This document shows positions 8,343-16,564 of a DNA stretch of 42,524 bases, piece after piece. Below the pieces are notes generated by a model. It was not told where the DNA came from, did not search any database, and was given only the letters and a program-made list of their open reading frames with translations. This DNA is from Candidatus Paralachnospira caecorum. GTDB lineage: Bacteria; Bacillota; Clostridia; Lachnospirales; Lachnospiraceae. Position numbers and translations under genes: made by a program. How positions within the stretch are numbered: the stretch's first letter is position 1; each line of letters begins with the position of its first letter. The DNA lies in contig CAJFHG010000031.1 in NCBI GenBank assembly GCA_904379015.1, positions 1-42,524 on the forward strand. The letters are read 5' to 3'.

Positions 8343-9173
8343 TTATTTCAGATCTTTTTTCTGGAAAAAGATCAGTCCGATTCCGCCGGAGGCCAGAAAA
8401 ATGAGTCCGGAGTATGCCATCAGAAGCTGAGGATGGTCGGATTCGGCGGACGTACACTGGACGGTCTGGCCGCCGGGAAGAACATCATAGAGGAATTCAT
8501 ATACTTTGCGCTCCGTACCCCTCAGGTATCTGGGGTTCGGTTCCATCTTTTCTTCTCCCAGCCCTTCGTCCGAGGAATACGTATAAATGGGATATGCCTC
8601 CGGTTCGCTGAGCCTCGCGTTGATATAGGTTCCCGCGACCAGGAACAGGAACGCGGTCAGGATACAGACGACGGAGGAGATGGCCTTGCTCTGGATCAGC
8701 ATGGCGGCCAGGGTATAAATTCCCGTAAGGGCAAGAGAAAGTACCAGGGTGCAGAGTACAAAAAGCAGGACTGTGGTCAGATCCGTGCGGAACGAGCCGA
8801 GAAGCGGCAGGCCCACAGCCAGATGCGCCAGAAAATAGACCAGGCACATGAACAGACCGGCGGCAGCGCAGACGATCAGGTTGGCCAGATAGATCACAGA
8901 ACGTTTCTGCCCGGTGATGATCTTGTTCCGTACCGTACCGTCGCTGTATTCGGTTCCGATGAAGAAGCCGCAGAAGACAGAGGATACGATCTGGATAAAA
9001 AAGGCGCAGTTCAGAAAGCTGCTGTCCAGAAACCGCGTATATCCGTCGTCCATCATGTTGAAATAGGATACGAGAGGAAACAGGATGCCCATGGCCAGCA
9101 TAAACAGAGTGCCGATCCAGAAGGGCTTATTTCTGATCAGACGCGAGAAATTCGCGTGAAGCAGTTTATTCAT
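8343..9173 (-). CDS. ABC-2 type permease
   Basis: A 276-residue integral membrane protein with about six hydrophobic segments, typical of the ABC-2 permeases of the BcrB or lantibiotic-immunity type. Family-like features are the N-terminal cytoplasmic helix before the first membrane segment and the EYSDGTVRNKIITG loop, which resembles the coupling region. A long hydrophilic loop (about residues 200-240) sits before the last helix. The start at 9173 is preceded by GGAGGTGG; a GTG at 9182 is possible but lies within that ribosome site. It overlaps the upstream ATPase gene by 8 nt, so the two are translationally coupled. The transported compound is unknown; a peptide or peptide antibiotic is likely by analogy. 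Confidence 0.85.
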   Translation of the reverse strand: MNKLLHANFSRLIRNKPFWIGTLFMLAMGILFPLVSYFNMMDDGYTRFLDSSFLNCAFFIQIVSSVFCGFFIGTEYSDGTVRNKIITGQKRSVIYLANLIVCAAAGLFMCLVYFLAHLAVGLPLLGSFRTDLTTVLLFVLCTLVLSLALTGIYTLAAMLIQSKAISSVVCILTAFLFLVAGTYINARLSEPEAYPIYTYSSDEGLGEEKMEPNPRYLRGTERKVYEFLYDVLPGGQTVQCTSAESDHPQLLMAYSGLIFLASGGIGLIFFQKKDLK

Positions 9174-10080
9174 GGCTGCCACCTCCTACCAGACTGACAT
9201 AATAGCTTTCCAGGCTTTCGTCCCGCTCCTGGATCGAAAACACCTCACAGTGCTCCTCCGCCAGCGCCAGCGTCAGCCGGGTGACATTGATCTGGGCAAA
9301 CACATCGGCCAGGGTGTCGGAGAGGATCGTGTATTCGATGCCCATGCGGTCCAATACCCGGGACAGCGCCCTGGCGTCGGAAATTTCCACCCTGACGCAT
9401 TTGCGGCAGGCGGCTTCCAGTTCGTGGGCGCTGATTTCCTTCACCATATGGCCGCTGTCGATGAAGCCGTAATGAGTGGCCAGCCTGGACAGCTCGTCAA
9501 GAATGTGGCTGGAGATCAGAAAGGTGATCTGATGCTCCCGGTTCAGCTTCAGGATCAGCTCCCGCATTTCAATGATGCCCTGGGGATCCAGACCGTTTAC
9601 GGGCTCGTCAAGGACCAGAAAATCCGGGTCTCCTGCCAGGGCGATGGCGATGCCCAGGCGCTGCTTCATGCCCAGGGAGAAATGGCGGGCTTTTTTTCTG
9701 CCTGTGCCGGACAGGCCCACCAGCTCGAGAAGCTCCGGAATCCAGTCGAAGGACGGAAGTCCCAGGATCCGGTACTGCTCCCGCAGATTTTCCTCGGCAG
9801 TCATGTCCAGATAAATGGACGGCGTTTCCACCACCGCCCCCATCCGGCGCCTGGATTTTGAGATCCCGCTGTCGCTGTGGGGAATGCCGTACAGCGAGTA
9901 GGTGCCTGAAGTGGGCCGCTGCAGGCCGCAGATCAGTCGGATCAGTGTGGTTTTTCCGGCCCCGTTTTTCCCGACGAGACCGTAGACCGCTCCCTTTGGA
10001 ACGTGGATGGAAAGGCCGTTCAGCGCCTTGAAGCCCCTGTATTGTTTGCTGAGGCCTTCGGCACTTAAAACATATTCCAT
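9166..10080 (-). CDS. ABC transporter ATPase (BcrA/lantibiotic-type)
   Basis: A 304-residue ATPase that energises the adjacent permease. Walker A GKNGAGKTT, a Q-loop in AVVETPSIY, signature FSLGMKQRLG, Walker B LVLDEPVNGLDP and H-loop ISSHILDEL are all present. The C-terminal 80 residues form the extra domain usual in BcrA-type subunits. The ATG at 10080 is preferred over one seven codons upstream because AAGGAGG precedes it. Upstream, on the minus strand, a short hairpin (CCGGAT/ATCCGG, 10105-10121) and a phased repeat array (10147-10193) probably control its expression. Peptide-antibiotic export or immunity is the likely role, by family and context. Confidence 0.88.
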   Translation of the reverse strand: MEYVLSAEGLSKQYRGFKALNGLSIHVPKGAVYGLVGKNGAGKTTLIRLICGLQRPTSGTYSLYGIPHSDSGISKSRRRMGAVVETPSIYLDMTAEENLREQYRILGLPSFDWIPELLELVGLSGTGRKKARHFSLGMKQRLGIAIALAGDPDFLVLDEPVNGLDPQGIIEMRELILKLNREHQITFLISSHILDELSRLATHYGFIDSGHMVKEISAHELEAACRKCVRVEISDARALSRVLDRMGIEYTILSDTLADVFAQINVTRLTLALAEEHCEVFSIQERDESLESYYVSLVGGGSHE

Positions 10081-10136
10081 AACAGATACCTCCTTAAGCA
10101 AATGCCGGATATGAAATCCGGTGTTTCGTTTTCTTT

Positions 10137-10193
10137 ACTGTAAAAGGTAAAAGTCAAGAAAGCGGTCAAGAAAAGGGTAAAGAAACCGTCAAG
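10137..10193 (-). promoter_or_regulatory. Phased direct repeats, probable response-regulator operator
   Basis: On the minus strand, CTTGAC (10193-10188), CTTTAC (10182-10177), CTTGAC (10170-10165) and CTTGAC (10158-10153) recur at 11-12 bp steps, followed by CTTTTAC. A plausible -10, TACAGT, lies at 10142-10137 with a poor -35, so the repeats cover the -35 zone. OmpR-family regulators bind such tandem direct repeats, and one is encoded next door. I infer an activator-dependent promoter for the ABC-kinase genes. Confidence 0.55.
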
Positions 10194-10216
10194 ACAGGCG
10201 GCGGGACAGGGACTGC

Positions 10217-10891
10217 TCAGGAAGCGGCGGAGCTGTTCAGCTTAAAGCCGATTCCCCAGACTGCATCAATGTATTCCTGTCCTCCGGCGTCACGCAGCTT
10301 TTTCCGGAGATTGCTCACATGCTGTTTTAAAGAACTGTCGGTGCAGTCCGGCGTATCTTCGCTGATCCGGTCCAGGATCACAGCCTTGGCGATGACCTGA
10401 TCCGGATTCTGGATCAGCAGCTTCAGGATGGCGTATTCCGTTTTCGTCAGCCTGACAGAAACGCCGCCGGCCAGGACCTCATGGGAGGCAGTGTCGAGGG
10501 TCAGATCGCCCGCCTGGAACACCGGAGCCAGCCCCGGAGCGGAATGGGTTCTGAGCTGGACCGTGATCCGGGCCAGGAGCTCCTTGGTATCAAAAGGTTT
10601 TGTCATATAATCAGCGGCTCCGCTCAGCAGCAGGTTCACTTTGTCCTGCACATCTGCTTTGGCGCTCAGGACGATCACAGGGATGCCCTGGATCTTCGGA
10701 AGAACCTCCTCGCCGGAAAGGCCGGGCAGCATCAGGTCAAGAAGAATCAGGTCCGGACGGGTCCGGAACAGAAGATAAAGGGCTTCCGTACCGGAATAGG
10801 CTCGCAGGACGGCATATCCCTCTTTCTTCAGAATCTCTTCCAGCATGTCTCCGATATGAATGTCGTCATCAATGATCGCAATGGTCTTCAT
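10217..10891 (-). CDS. OmpR-family response regulator
   Basis: A 224-residue two-component regulator. The receiver domain has the acidic pocket IIDDD (Asp8-Asp10), phosphoacceptor Asp52 in LILLDLMLPG, the switch Ser in VIVLSAK and Lys98 in YMTKPF. The C-terminal winged-helix DNA-binding domain shows LTKTEYAILKLL and ILDRISED, then the recognition helix region SSLKQHVSNLRKKL and WGIGFKL. The ATG at 10891 is preceded by AGGAGGG, which rules out a longer frame reaching 10942. Its partner kinase is the last gene of the cluster (7389-8303), separated by the ABC transporter genes. It very likely binds the repeats downstream of its own gene at 10147-10193. Confidence 0.92.
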   Translation of the reverse strand: MKTIAIIDDDIHIGDMLEEILKKEGYAVLRAYSGTEALYLLFRTRPDLILLDLMLPGLSGEEVLPKIQGIPVIVLSAKADVQDKVNLLLSGAADYMTKPFDTKELLARITVQLRTHSAPGLAPVFQAGDLTLDTASHEVLAGGVSVRLTKTEYAILKLLIQNPDQVIAKAVILDRISEDTPDCTDSSLKQHVSNLRKKLRDAGGQEYIDAVWGIGFKLNSSAAS

Positions 10892-10919
10892 GGGATTCCC
10901 TCCTGTCAGATGTGGCTCT

Positions 10920-10980
10920 GAATGCCCCTTCGCGGGCGGCATTCAGGAACGATCATAACATGATTCGCGGGCGAAATCAA
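10920..10980 (-). promoter_or_regulatory. Promoter of response regulator with inverted repeat
   Basis: On the minus strand TTGATT (10980-10975) and TATGAT (10957-10952) are separated by 17 bp. An inverted repeat (GAATGCC at 10920-10926, GGCATTC at 10938-10944) lies at the predicted transcript start and could be an operator or a 5' stem-loop. The promoter is back to back with the TetR promoter. Confidence 0.5.
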
Positions 10981-10990
10981 TTGCCCTTGG

Positions 10991-11042
10991 TTGCTTTTTG
11001 GCGCCTCTTTGTGTATAATGGAAGAATTCTATCCGGCGCCGG
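10991..11042 (+). promoter_or_regulatory. Promoter of the TetR-family gene
   Basis: TTGCTT at 10991-10996 and TATAAT at 11014-11019 are 17 bp apart. A perfect palindrome CCGGCGCCGG at 11033-11042, just past the predicted transcript start, is a candidate operator for autorepression. Confidence 0.5.
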
Positions 11043-11096
11043 CGCGCGGGACAGAGCTGGCAGAAAAGAGACAGTTATGATGGCAGGAGGAATGGC

Positions 11097-11645
11097 ATGG
11101 CAGCAGATATGAAGGCGGCGATCGCGGAGGCAGCCTTAAAGCTTTTGCAGGAAAAACAGACAAAGAAGCTGACGGTGAAGGACATTGTGGAGAAATGTCA
11201 TATTACGCGGCAGGCCTTTTATTACCATTTTGAAGATATTCCGGATCTGTTTCAGTGGATGCTGGAGCGGGGAACAGAACGGATGCTGGAGGAATGCCGG
11301 AACAGGGAGGACCCGGAGGAAGCGCTCCGGTATTTTTTTCTGGTGGGGATCAATGCCGGGACGCATTTAAAAAGAGGGATCGAGAGCGGATACGGAAGAG
11401 AGATCGGGCAGCTGATGATCCAGTATGTTTACCGGTTTATGGAGCAGCTGTCAGAGGAAGCGGGTCTGTATCAGGACTGCAGCCGGTTCCGGCAGAAGCT
11501 GCTTCTGCGGTATCACAGTGAAGCGGTTATGGGACTTTTGAGAGAATGGACAGAGGAGGATACGAAAAATCTCAGCCAGATCGTCCATGAGGTGTATCAG
11601 ATCATGGCAGGCGCGGCTCTTCCCGGGGCGGAAAAAGCTGTTTGA
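11097..11645 (+). CDS. TetR/AcrR-family transcriptional regulator
   Basis: A 182-residue one-component regulator. The N-terminal helix-turn-helix is clear: AIAEAALKLL, LTVKDIVEKCHITRQ, then AFYYHFEDIPDLF, the usual TetR recognition helix pattern. The remaining about 125 residues form the variable ligand-sensing helical domain, which is shorter than in many TetR proteins and resembles the DhaS/TetR_C type found in Firmicutes. AGGAGG at 11085-11090 fixes the start. It has its own promoter and a strong terminator, and precedes the exporter operon, so it probably represses that operon and itself until a toxic compound binds. Confidence 0.88.
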   Translation: MAADMKAAIAEAALKLLQEKQTKKLTVKDIVEKCHITRQAFYYHFEDIPDLFQWMLERGTERMLEECRNREDPEEALRYFFLVGINAGTHLKRGIESGYGREIGQLMIQYVYRFMEQLSEEAGLYQDCSRFRQKLLLRYHSEAVMGLLREWTEEDTKNLSQIVHEVYQIMAGAALPGAEKAV

Positions 11646-11653
11646 CAGGACGG

Positions 11654-11688
11654 CCGGAGTGTAAAGTTTTTTTACACTCCGGTTTTTT
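11654..11688 (+). terminator. Rho-independent terminator after TetR gene
   Basis: A perfect 12-bp stem (CCGGAGTGTAAA at 11654-11665 with TTTACACTCCGG at 11671-11682) is followed directly by a run of T. Confidence 0.92.
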
Positions 11689-11716
11689 TGTCTATACACA
11701 GGGAAAAATGTGGCAA

Positions 11717-11745
11717 TTGAAAACCGATAGAAAAGATAGTAAGAT
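11717..11745 (+). promoter_or_regulatory. Promoter of the ABC exporter operon
   Basis: TTGAAA at 11717-11722 and TAAGAT at 11740-11745 with a 17-bp spacer, between the TetR terminator and the first exporter-operon gene at 11784. Confidence 0.45.
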
Positions 11746-11783
11746 CAATAACTGGATAAAATGAACAGGAAGGAGCAGCCGAC

Positions 11784-12230
11784 ATGTCACACGAGATACT
11801 TTCCGTAAAGCTGTATGAACTGGATAAGAAGATCGGGCAGCTGCACAGCCGGATCGCATACCATGAGACGGCCGATTATGCCGAGGTAAAAAGTGAAGTG
11901 GATGCTCTCAGAAGGGAATGCCGGGAAAACGCGATGACGCTCCGTCACCAGCTGAAATTTTCCCGTGCTCCTTCGGCCTCCAGGCTGGCAGAGGCCTTTG
12001 ACGAGGTAGAGCAGATCATAACAAAGGTGAAGAAAGAGACGGGGAAGTCCGTCGGGGGGAAATGGAGAAATGAACTGTCCGCGGAGGAAAAAATCCTTCT
12101 CGCGGAATACGCGCTTGATTTTGCCCTGCAGGCGGCCAATCACGCGCTTCTGATTTCCATGGAAGCCATTAAAGCGCAGATGGCCGAACAGGAACAAGAG
12201 GACAGTGAAGAAAAGGAGGCAACAGAATGA
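11784..12230 (+). CDS. Small helical protein of unknown function in exporter operon
   Basis: A 148-residue soluble protein, predicted to be almost wholly alpha-helical and highly charged, with coiled-coil-like segments (LDKKIGQLHSRIAYHETAD, VKSEVDALRREC) and an acidic C-terminal tail. It has no signal peptide or membrane segment. I do not recognise a named family. A good AAGGAGCAG ribosome site lies before the ATG, and its stop overlaps the start of the first exporter gene (ATGA), which indicates coupled synthesis. It could be an accessory or regulatory partner of the exporter, but nothing in the sequence proves this. Confidence 0.75.
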   Translation: MSHEILSVKLYELDKKIGQLHSRIAYHETADYAEVKSEVDALRRECRENAMTLRHQLKFSRAPSASRLAEAFDEVEQIITKVKKETGKSVGGKWRNELSAEEKILLAEYALDFALQAANHALLISMEAIKAQMAEQEQEDSEEKEATE

Positions 12231-13987
12231 TTAGACTGCTGAAGCGGATGCGCAGGAGAGAATGGCTGATGGCCGGGCTCTGTGCTCTGCTTGTATTGGG
12301 ACAGATTTATTTTGACCTTTCTCTGCCGGATTATATGAGTGATCTGACGGTGCTGATCGAGACGCCCGGCAGTACAGTTTCGGAAATACTGAATACGGGA
12401 ATGCAGATGCTCGGCTGCGCCCTGGCGAGCGCGGTGCTCAGTATTATATGCGGCTATCTGGCTTCCCAGGTGGCGGCCGGATTCAGCTACGGACTGAGAG
12501 AGGATGTCTTTAACAAGGTGGCGGATTTCGGTCAGGAAGAGATGCAGAGATTTTCCGTGCCGAGTCTGATCAACCGGAATACCAATGATATTACTCAGAT
12601 TCAGATGCTGATCGCCATGGGACTTCAGATCATGGTGAGATCTCCCATCATGGCTGTATGGGCGGTGATCAAAATCGTGAACAAGAGCTGGACTCTGTCC
12701 GCAATCACAGCCGGTTTTGTAGCGGCACTTCTGTCCATGATGGCGATCATCATCGTTGTTGTCCTGCCCCGTGTGAAACGGGTCCAGAAACTGACAGACA
12801 ACATCAACCGGATCTCCAGAGAGAATCTGACCGGTATCAACGTGGTCCATGCCTACAACGCGGAGGAGTATCAGGCGGAAAAATTTGAGAAGGCCAACGA
12901 TACGCTGATGCGGACCCAGCTGTTCAATCAAAGAGCGTTTGCCCTGCTGCTCCCGGCGGTGACGCTGGCTATGAATGCTCTGGCACTGACCATCTACTGG
13001 GTGGGTGCTTCCGTTGTAAATCAGGTAGCGCTGACAGATGTGGCCGGCAGGATCACGACCTTCAGCAACATTGTGGTGTTCGGAACCTATGCGACTTATG
13101 TGATCATGTCGATCATGATGATGGTCATGATTATCATGTTCCTGCCTTCCGCCCAGGTGTCCGCAGACAGGATCCGGGAAGTGTTGGACACGAAGATTCA
13201 TCTCCGTCAGGGGAAGGATACGGAGGCTCCGGAGCAGGGAACTGTGGAGTTCAAGGATGTTTCCTTCAGTTATCCCACATCCGGGAAAGCGGTACTGGAG
13301 CACATCAGCTTCAAGGTTGGCAAAGGTGAGACCATCGCTTTCATCGGTGCCACAGGCAGCGGCAAAACGACCTTGGTCAGCCTGGCGGCCCGGTTTTACG
13401 ATGCCACCTCCGGCCAGGTACTCATAGACGGAAAGGATATCAGAGATTATACCTTTGACGCTCTCTATGACCGGATTGGATACGTGACCCAGAAGGCGGT
13501 GCTGTTCGCCGGCGACATCAGAAGCAACGTGCTGTTCGGGGAAAGCAGCGCCGAGCAGAATGACGAAAATGTGGAGCGGTCTGTGAGACTTGCACAGGCA
13601 TCGGAGTTTGTCCAGAAGCTTCCGGATGGGATCGGAGCGCCGATCACCCAGGGCGGAACCAATGTATCCGGCGGACAGAAACAGAGGCTTTCCATCGCCA
13701 GAGCGCTGGCAAGGAAGCCGGAGATCCTGATTTTTGACGATTCCTTCTCTGCTCTTGACTATAAGACAGACGCGATGCTGCGGAAGGGGCTGGACGAGGA
13801 GCTGAAGGATACGACCCGCATGATCGTCGCCCAGAGAATCGGAACCATCAGGCACGCAGACAAGATCGTGGTGCTGGACGAAGGAAAGGCAGTGGGTATC
13901 GGAACCCACGATGAGCTGATGAAGAACTGTCCGGTTTACCGTGAGATCGCCATGTCGCAGCTTTCCGCTGAAGAGCTGGGCGCGTAA
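12227..13987 (+). CDS. Heterodimeric ABC exporter, degenerate-site subunit
   Basis: A 586-residue half-transporter with a six-helix membrane domain (about residues 1-310) and a C-terminal ATPase. Walker A GATGSGKTT begins at residue 374 and the signature is VSGGQKQRLS. The Walker B motif is followed by Asp instead of the catalytic Glu (IFDDSFSALD, Asp504-Asp505), and the switch His of the H-loop is Gln536 (IVAQRIGTI). Loss of both residues is the hallmark of the non-hydrolytic site in heterodimeric exporters such as TM287/288, BmrCD and LmrCD. Its partner is the next gene, 15 nt downstream. The pair probably exports drugs or toxic amphiphiles, under the upstream TetR regulator. Confidence 0.92.
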   Translation: MIRLLKRMRRREWLMAGLCALLVLGQIYFDLSLPDYMSDLTVLIETPGSTVSEILNTGMQMLGCALASAVLSIICGYLASQVAAGFSYGLREDVFNKVADFGQEEMQRFSVPSLINRNTNDITQIQMLIAMGLQIMVRSPIMAVWAVIKIVNKSWTLSAITAGFVAALLSMMAIIIVVVLPRVKRVQKLTDNINRISRENLTGINVVHAYNAEEYQAEKFEKANDTLMRTQLFNQRAFALLLPAVTLAMNALALTIYWVGASVVNQVALTDVAGRITTFSNIVVFGTYATYVIMSIMMMVMIIMFLPSAQVSADRIREVLDTKIHLRQGKDTEAPEQGTVEFKDVSFSYPTSGKAVLEHISFKVGKGETIAFIGATGSGKTTLVSLAARFYDATSGQVLIDGKDIRDYTFDALYDRIGYVTQKAVLFAGDIRSNVLFGESSAEQNDENVERSVRLAQASEFVQKLPDGIGAPITQGGTNVSGGQKQRLSIARALARKPEILIFDDSFSALDYKTDAMLRKGLDEELKDTTRMIVAQRIGTIRHADKIVVLDEGKAVGIGTHDELMKNCPVYREIAMSQLSAEELGA

Positions 13988-14002
13988 AAGGAGGCACAGA
14001 GA

Positions 14003-15808
14003 ATGAGTAACAACAGAATGATGGGACGCGGCATGCGTGTCCCGGAAAAAAGCAAACGGGGGCTGAAGGGGGTCTTGAGTGAGCTGGCTGCCTACTCCGG
14101 AAATCTGGTCGCGCCTACCGTGATCGCTCTGATCCTGGCAGTGGCCGGCGCTGTTCTGACGATCATCGGCCCCAATCAGCTGAGCCGGATCACGGATCTG
14201 ATCTCAGAAGGACTTATGACAGGAATCGACCTCGCGGCCGTGGGAAGGATCGGGATCATACTGCTGTGCCTGTACCTTCTGAGCGCGCTGTGCACTTATA
14301 TCGAGCATTTTATCATGGCTACCATTACGCTGAACCTGTCCAAGAAAATGAGAACGGACCTGTCGGCCAAGATCAACAATGTTCCCATGGAATGCTTCGG
14401 CAAGACATCCCACGGCGACATCCTCAGCCGTGTGACCAACGATGTCAGCACGCTCCAGCAGGCGCTCTCCAACAGCCTTCCGTCGATCATCAGCTCGGCG
14501 GCGCAGTTTGTGGGCTGCCTGATCATGATGCTGGTCACCGAATGGCGCATGGCCCTGGCGGCCATTGCAGTCACGCTCCTGGGATTTGTCGTCATGGCGC
14601 TCATCATGTCAAAATCGCAGAAATATTTCGTTGCCAGGCAGCAGAACCTGGGCCGCCTGGACGGTTATGTGGAGGAAATGTATTCCGGCCATGATGTGGT
14701 GCGGATTTCCAGAGCCAACGACAAGATCAAACAGGTATTTGCCGGAATGAACAAGGATGTGTATGAGGCTGAGCGGAAGAGCCAGTTCCTGTCCGGCATC
14801 ATGCAGCCGCTGATGAACGTGATCGGCAACCTCGGATACGTGGTGGTCTGCGTGCTGGGCGCGATCCTGGCCATTGACGGCCAGATCAGCTTCGGCGTGA
14901 TCACGGCCTTTATCATGTACGTGCGTCTGTTCACCTCCCCTCTGAGCACCATTGCCCAGGGCATGACTCAGATGCAGACAGCCGCCGCGGCGGGGGACCG
15001 GGTTCTGGATTTCCTGAAGGAAGAGGAGCTTCCCGATGAAAGCGGCAAGACGGAACGGCTGGAGGATGTGCGCGGTGAAGTGGAATTTGACCATGTGCGG
15101 TTCAGCTATCCTTCCAATCCGGATAAGATCATCATCAAGGATTTCTCTGCCCATGTCAGTCCCGGGCAGAAGGTGGCCATTGTCGGTCCCACCGGCGCGG
15201 GCAAAACGACCATGGTCAATCTGCTGATGCGGTTTTATGAGATCAACAGCGGAGACATCCGGATTGACGGAGTTTCCACCTCCTCCCTGACCAGGGAGAA
15301 TGTCCACAGCCTGTTCGGCATGGTTTTGCAGGATACCTGGCTTTTTGAGGGGACAGTTCGGGAGAATTTGGTGTATAATAAAGAGGGAGTGACAGATGAA
15401 GAGCTGGAGAGGGCGTGCAGAGCCTGTGGAATTTATCATTTCATAGAGACGCTGCCCAACGGGTTCGATACGGTGCTGGGCGAGAATATCAATATTTCAG
15501 CAGGCCAGAAGCAGCTGTTTACGATCGCCCGTGCCATGATCCAGAACAGTCCCATGCTGATCCTGGACGAGGCGACCAGTTCCGTTGATACCAGGACAGA
15601 GCTGATCACCCAGAAGGCAATGGACCAGCTGACGGAAAACAGAACCAGCTTCGTCATCGCTCATCGTCTCTCTACCATAAAGAACGCGGATCTGATCCTT
15701 GTGATGAAGGATGGAGATATTATTGAACAGGGAACCCATGAAATGCTTCTGGCGAAGGGCGGTTTCTACGCGGATCTTTACAACAGTCAGTTTGAAAAGG
15801 CGTCGTGA
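14003..15808 (+). CDS. Heterodimeric ABC exporter, catalytic-site subunit
   Basis: A 601-residue half-transporter with an N-terminal cytoplasmic extension, six membrane helices and a C-terminal ATPase. Walker A GPTGAGKTT begins at residue 395, Walker B LILDEATSS carries the catalytic Glu523, and the H-loop IAHRLST has its His. The signature is ISAGQKQ rather than LSGGQ; this changed signature faces the Walker motifs of the partner, so it belongs to the degenerate site. The intact site is formed by these Walker motifs and the partner's SGGQ. AAGGAGG precedes the ATG at 14003. It is strongly similar to the truncated copy at 98-1006. Confidence 0.93.
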   Translation: MSNNRMMGRGMRVPEKSKRGLKGVLSELAAYSGNLVAPTVIALILAVAGAVLTIIGPNQLSRITDLISEGLMTGIDLAAVGRIGIILLCLYLLSALCTYIEHFIMATITLNLSKKMRTDLSAKINNVPMECFGKTSHGDILSRVTNDVSTLQQALSNSLPSIISSAAQFVGCLIMMLVTEWRMALAAIAVTLLGFVVMALIMSKSQKYFVARQQNLGRLDGYVEEMYSGHDVVRISRANDKIKQVFAGMNKDVYEAERKSQFLSGIMQPLMNVIGNLGYVVVCVLGAILAIDGQISFGVITAFIMYVRLFTSPLSTIAQGMTQMQTAAAAGDRVLDFLKEEELPDESGKTERLEDVRGEVEFDHVRFSYPSNPDKIIIKDFSAHVSPGQKVAIVGPTGAGKTTMVNLLMRFYEINSGDIRIDGVSTSSLTRENVHSLFGMVLQDTWLFEGTVRENLVYNKEGVTDEELERACRACGIYHFIETLPNGFDTVLGENINISAGQKQLFTIARAMIQNSPMLILDEATSSVDTRTELITQKAMDQLTENRTSFVIAHRLSTIKNADLILVMKDGDIIEQGTHEMLLAKGGFYADLYNSQFEKAS

Positions 15809-15841
15809 AACGGCGCCTTCCGGAAAGGAGTATGATGTTCT

Positions 15842-16432
15842 ATGAAGTCTTTGGCAATTGAAAGAGAATTTGGAAGCGGCGGACGGGAAATCGGAATGAA
15901 AGTTGCCCGGATGGCGGGGATTCCTTATTATGACAGCGCCCTGATGGTCAAAGCTGCCGAAGCCCAGGGAATATCCGTGGGAATGCTGGAGGAGTATGAC
16001 GAAAAAAGATCCGGAAGCTTTTTGTATGATATTGCCGCCTATACCAGCTATGCCAACGGAAACAGAAAAAATTCAGTCTATGAGCTGTTCAGCGGAATGG
16101 AAAAGACCATCAGAAAGCTGGAGCTGGAAGGCCCCGCGGTGTTTATCGGGCGCTGTTCCACAGAGATCCTGAAGGAGCGCTCCAATGTGCTCAGGGTTTA
16201 CATATATTCCTCGGATATTTCCAGACGGATCGAAAGGACCGTAAAGACGGAGGGCGTCTCTGAGACGGAGGCAAAGCGGCTTCTGGATAAAAAAGATAAG
16301 CAGAGGCGGAATTATTTCCGGTTCTGGACTCAGAAGGAATGGGGCGACCGGGCCAATTATGATATGGAGCTGAACACTTCTTTCCTGTCCGCGGAGGAAT
16401 GCGCCAGGATCCTTCTGAGCGCAATGGGATAA
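15842..16432 (+). CDS. Cytidylate-kinase-like protein
   Basis: A 196-residue cytoplasmic protein of the cytidylate kinase-like family (Cmk2, PF13189). The N-terminal phosphate-binding stretch AIEREFGSGGREIG is the family's variant P-loop; a nucleotide-binding core with FIGRCSTEIL and a lid region DKKDKQRRNYFRFWT follow. Standard Cmk proteins phosphorylate CMP, but the activity of this shorter family is not well established. AAAGGAG at 15824-15830 precedes the start, 33 nt after the exporter gene, so it is probably cotranscribed with the exporter. Why a nucleotide-kinase-like protein travels with an efflux pump is unclear. Confidence 0.82.
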   Translation: MKSLAIEREFGSGGREIGMKVARMAGIPYYDSALMVKAAEAQGISVGMLEEYDEKRSGSFLYDIAAYTSYANGNRKNSVYELFSGMEKTIRKLELEGPAVFIGRCSTEILKERSNVLRVYIYSSDISRRIERTVKTEGVSETEAKRLLDKKDKQRRNYFRFWTQKEWGDRANYDMELNTSFLSAEECARILLSAMG

Positions 16433-16533
16433 CCGGGACCGCGTGAGAAACAGCGGGACGGGACCGGGAAAAAGACTGAGAGCGTGCTCTGGAATGGAAG
16501 CTTTTCAGGAAATATTTTTCTGCGGAAAACGGA

Positions 16534-16564
16534 AGGGAAAACTCACAGGTCATGAGTTTTCCCT
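16534..16564. terminator. Bidirectional terminator between convergent genes
   Basis: A perfect 12-bp stem (AGGGAAAACTCA at 16534-16545 with TGAGTTTTCCCT at 16553-16564) directly abuts the end of the minus-strand XRE gene and closes the exporter operon from the other side. Confidence 0.8.

Noticed and set aside
12140-13909. Long open frame (589 codons) on the minus strand opposite the exporter gene
   Set aside because: It mirrors a clear ABC exporter on the plus strand, its translation is rich in His, Arg, Gln and Leu with no domain, and it lacks a ribosome site. GC-rich codon use commonly keeps the antisense frame open.
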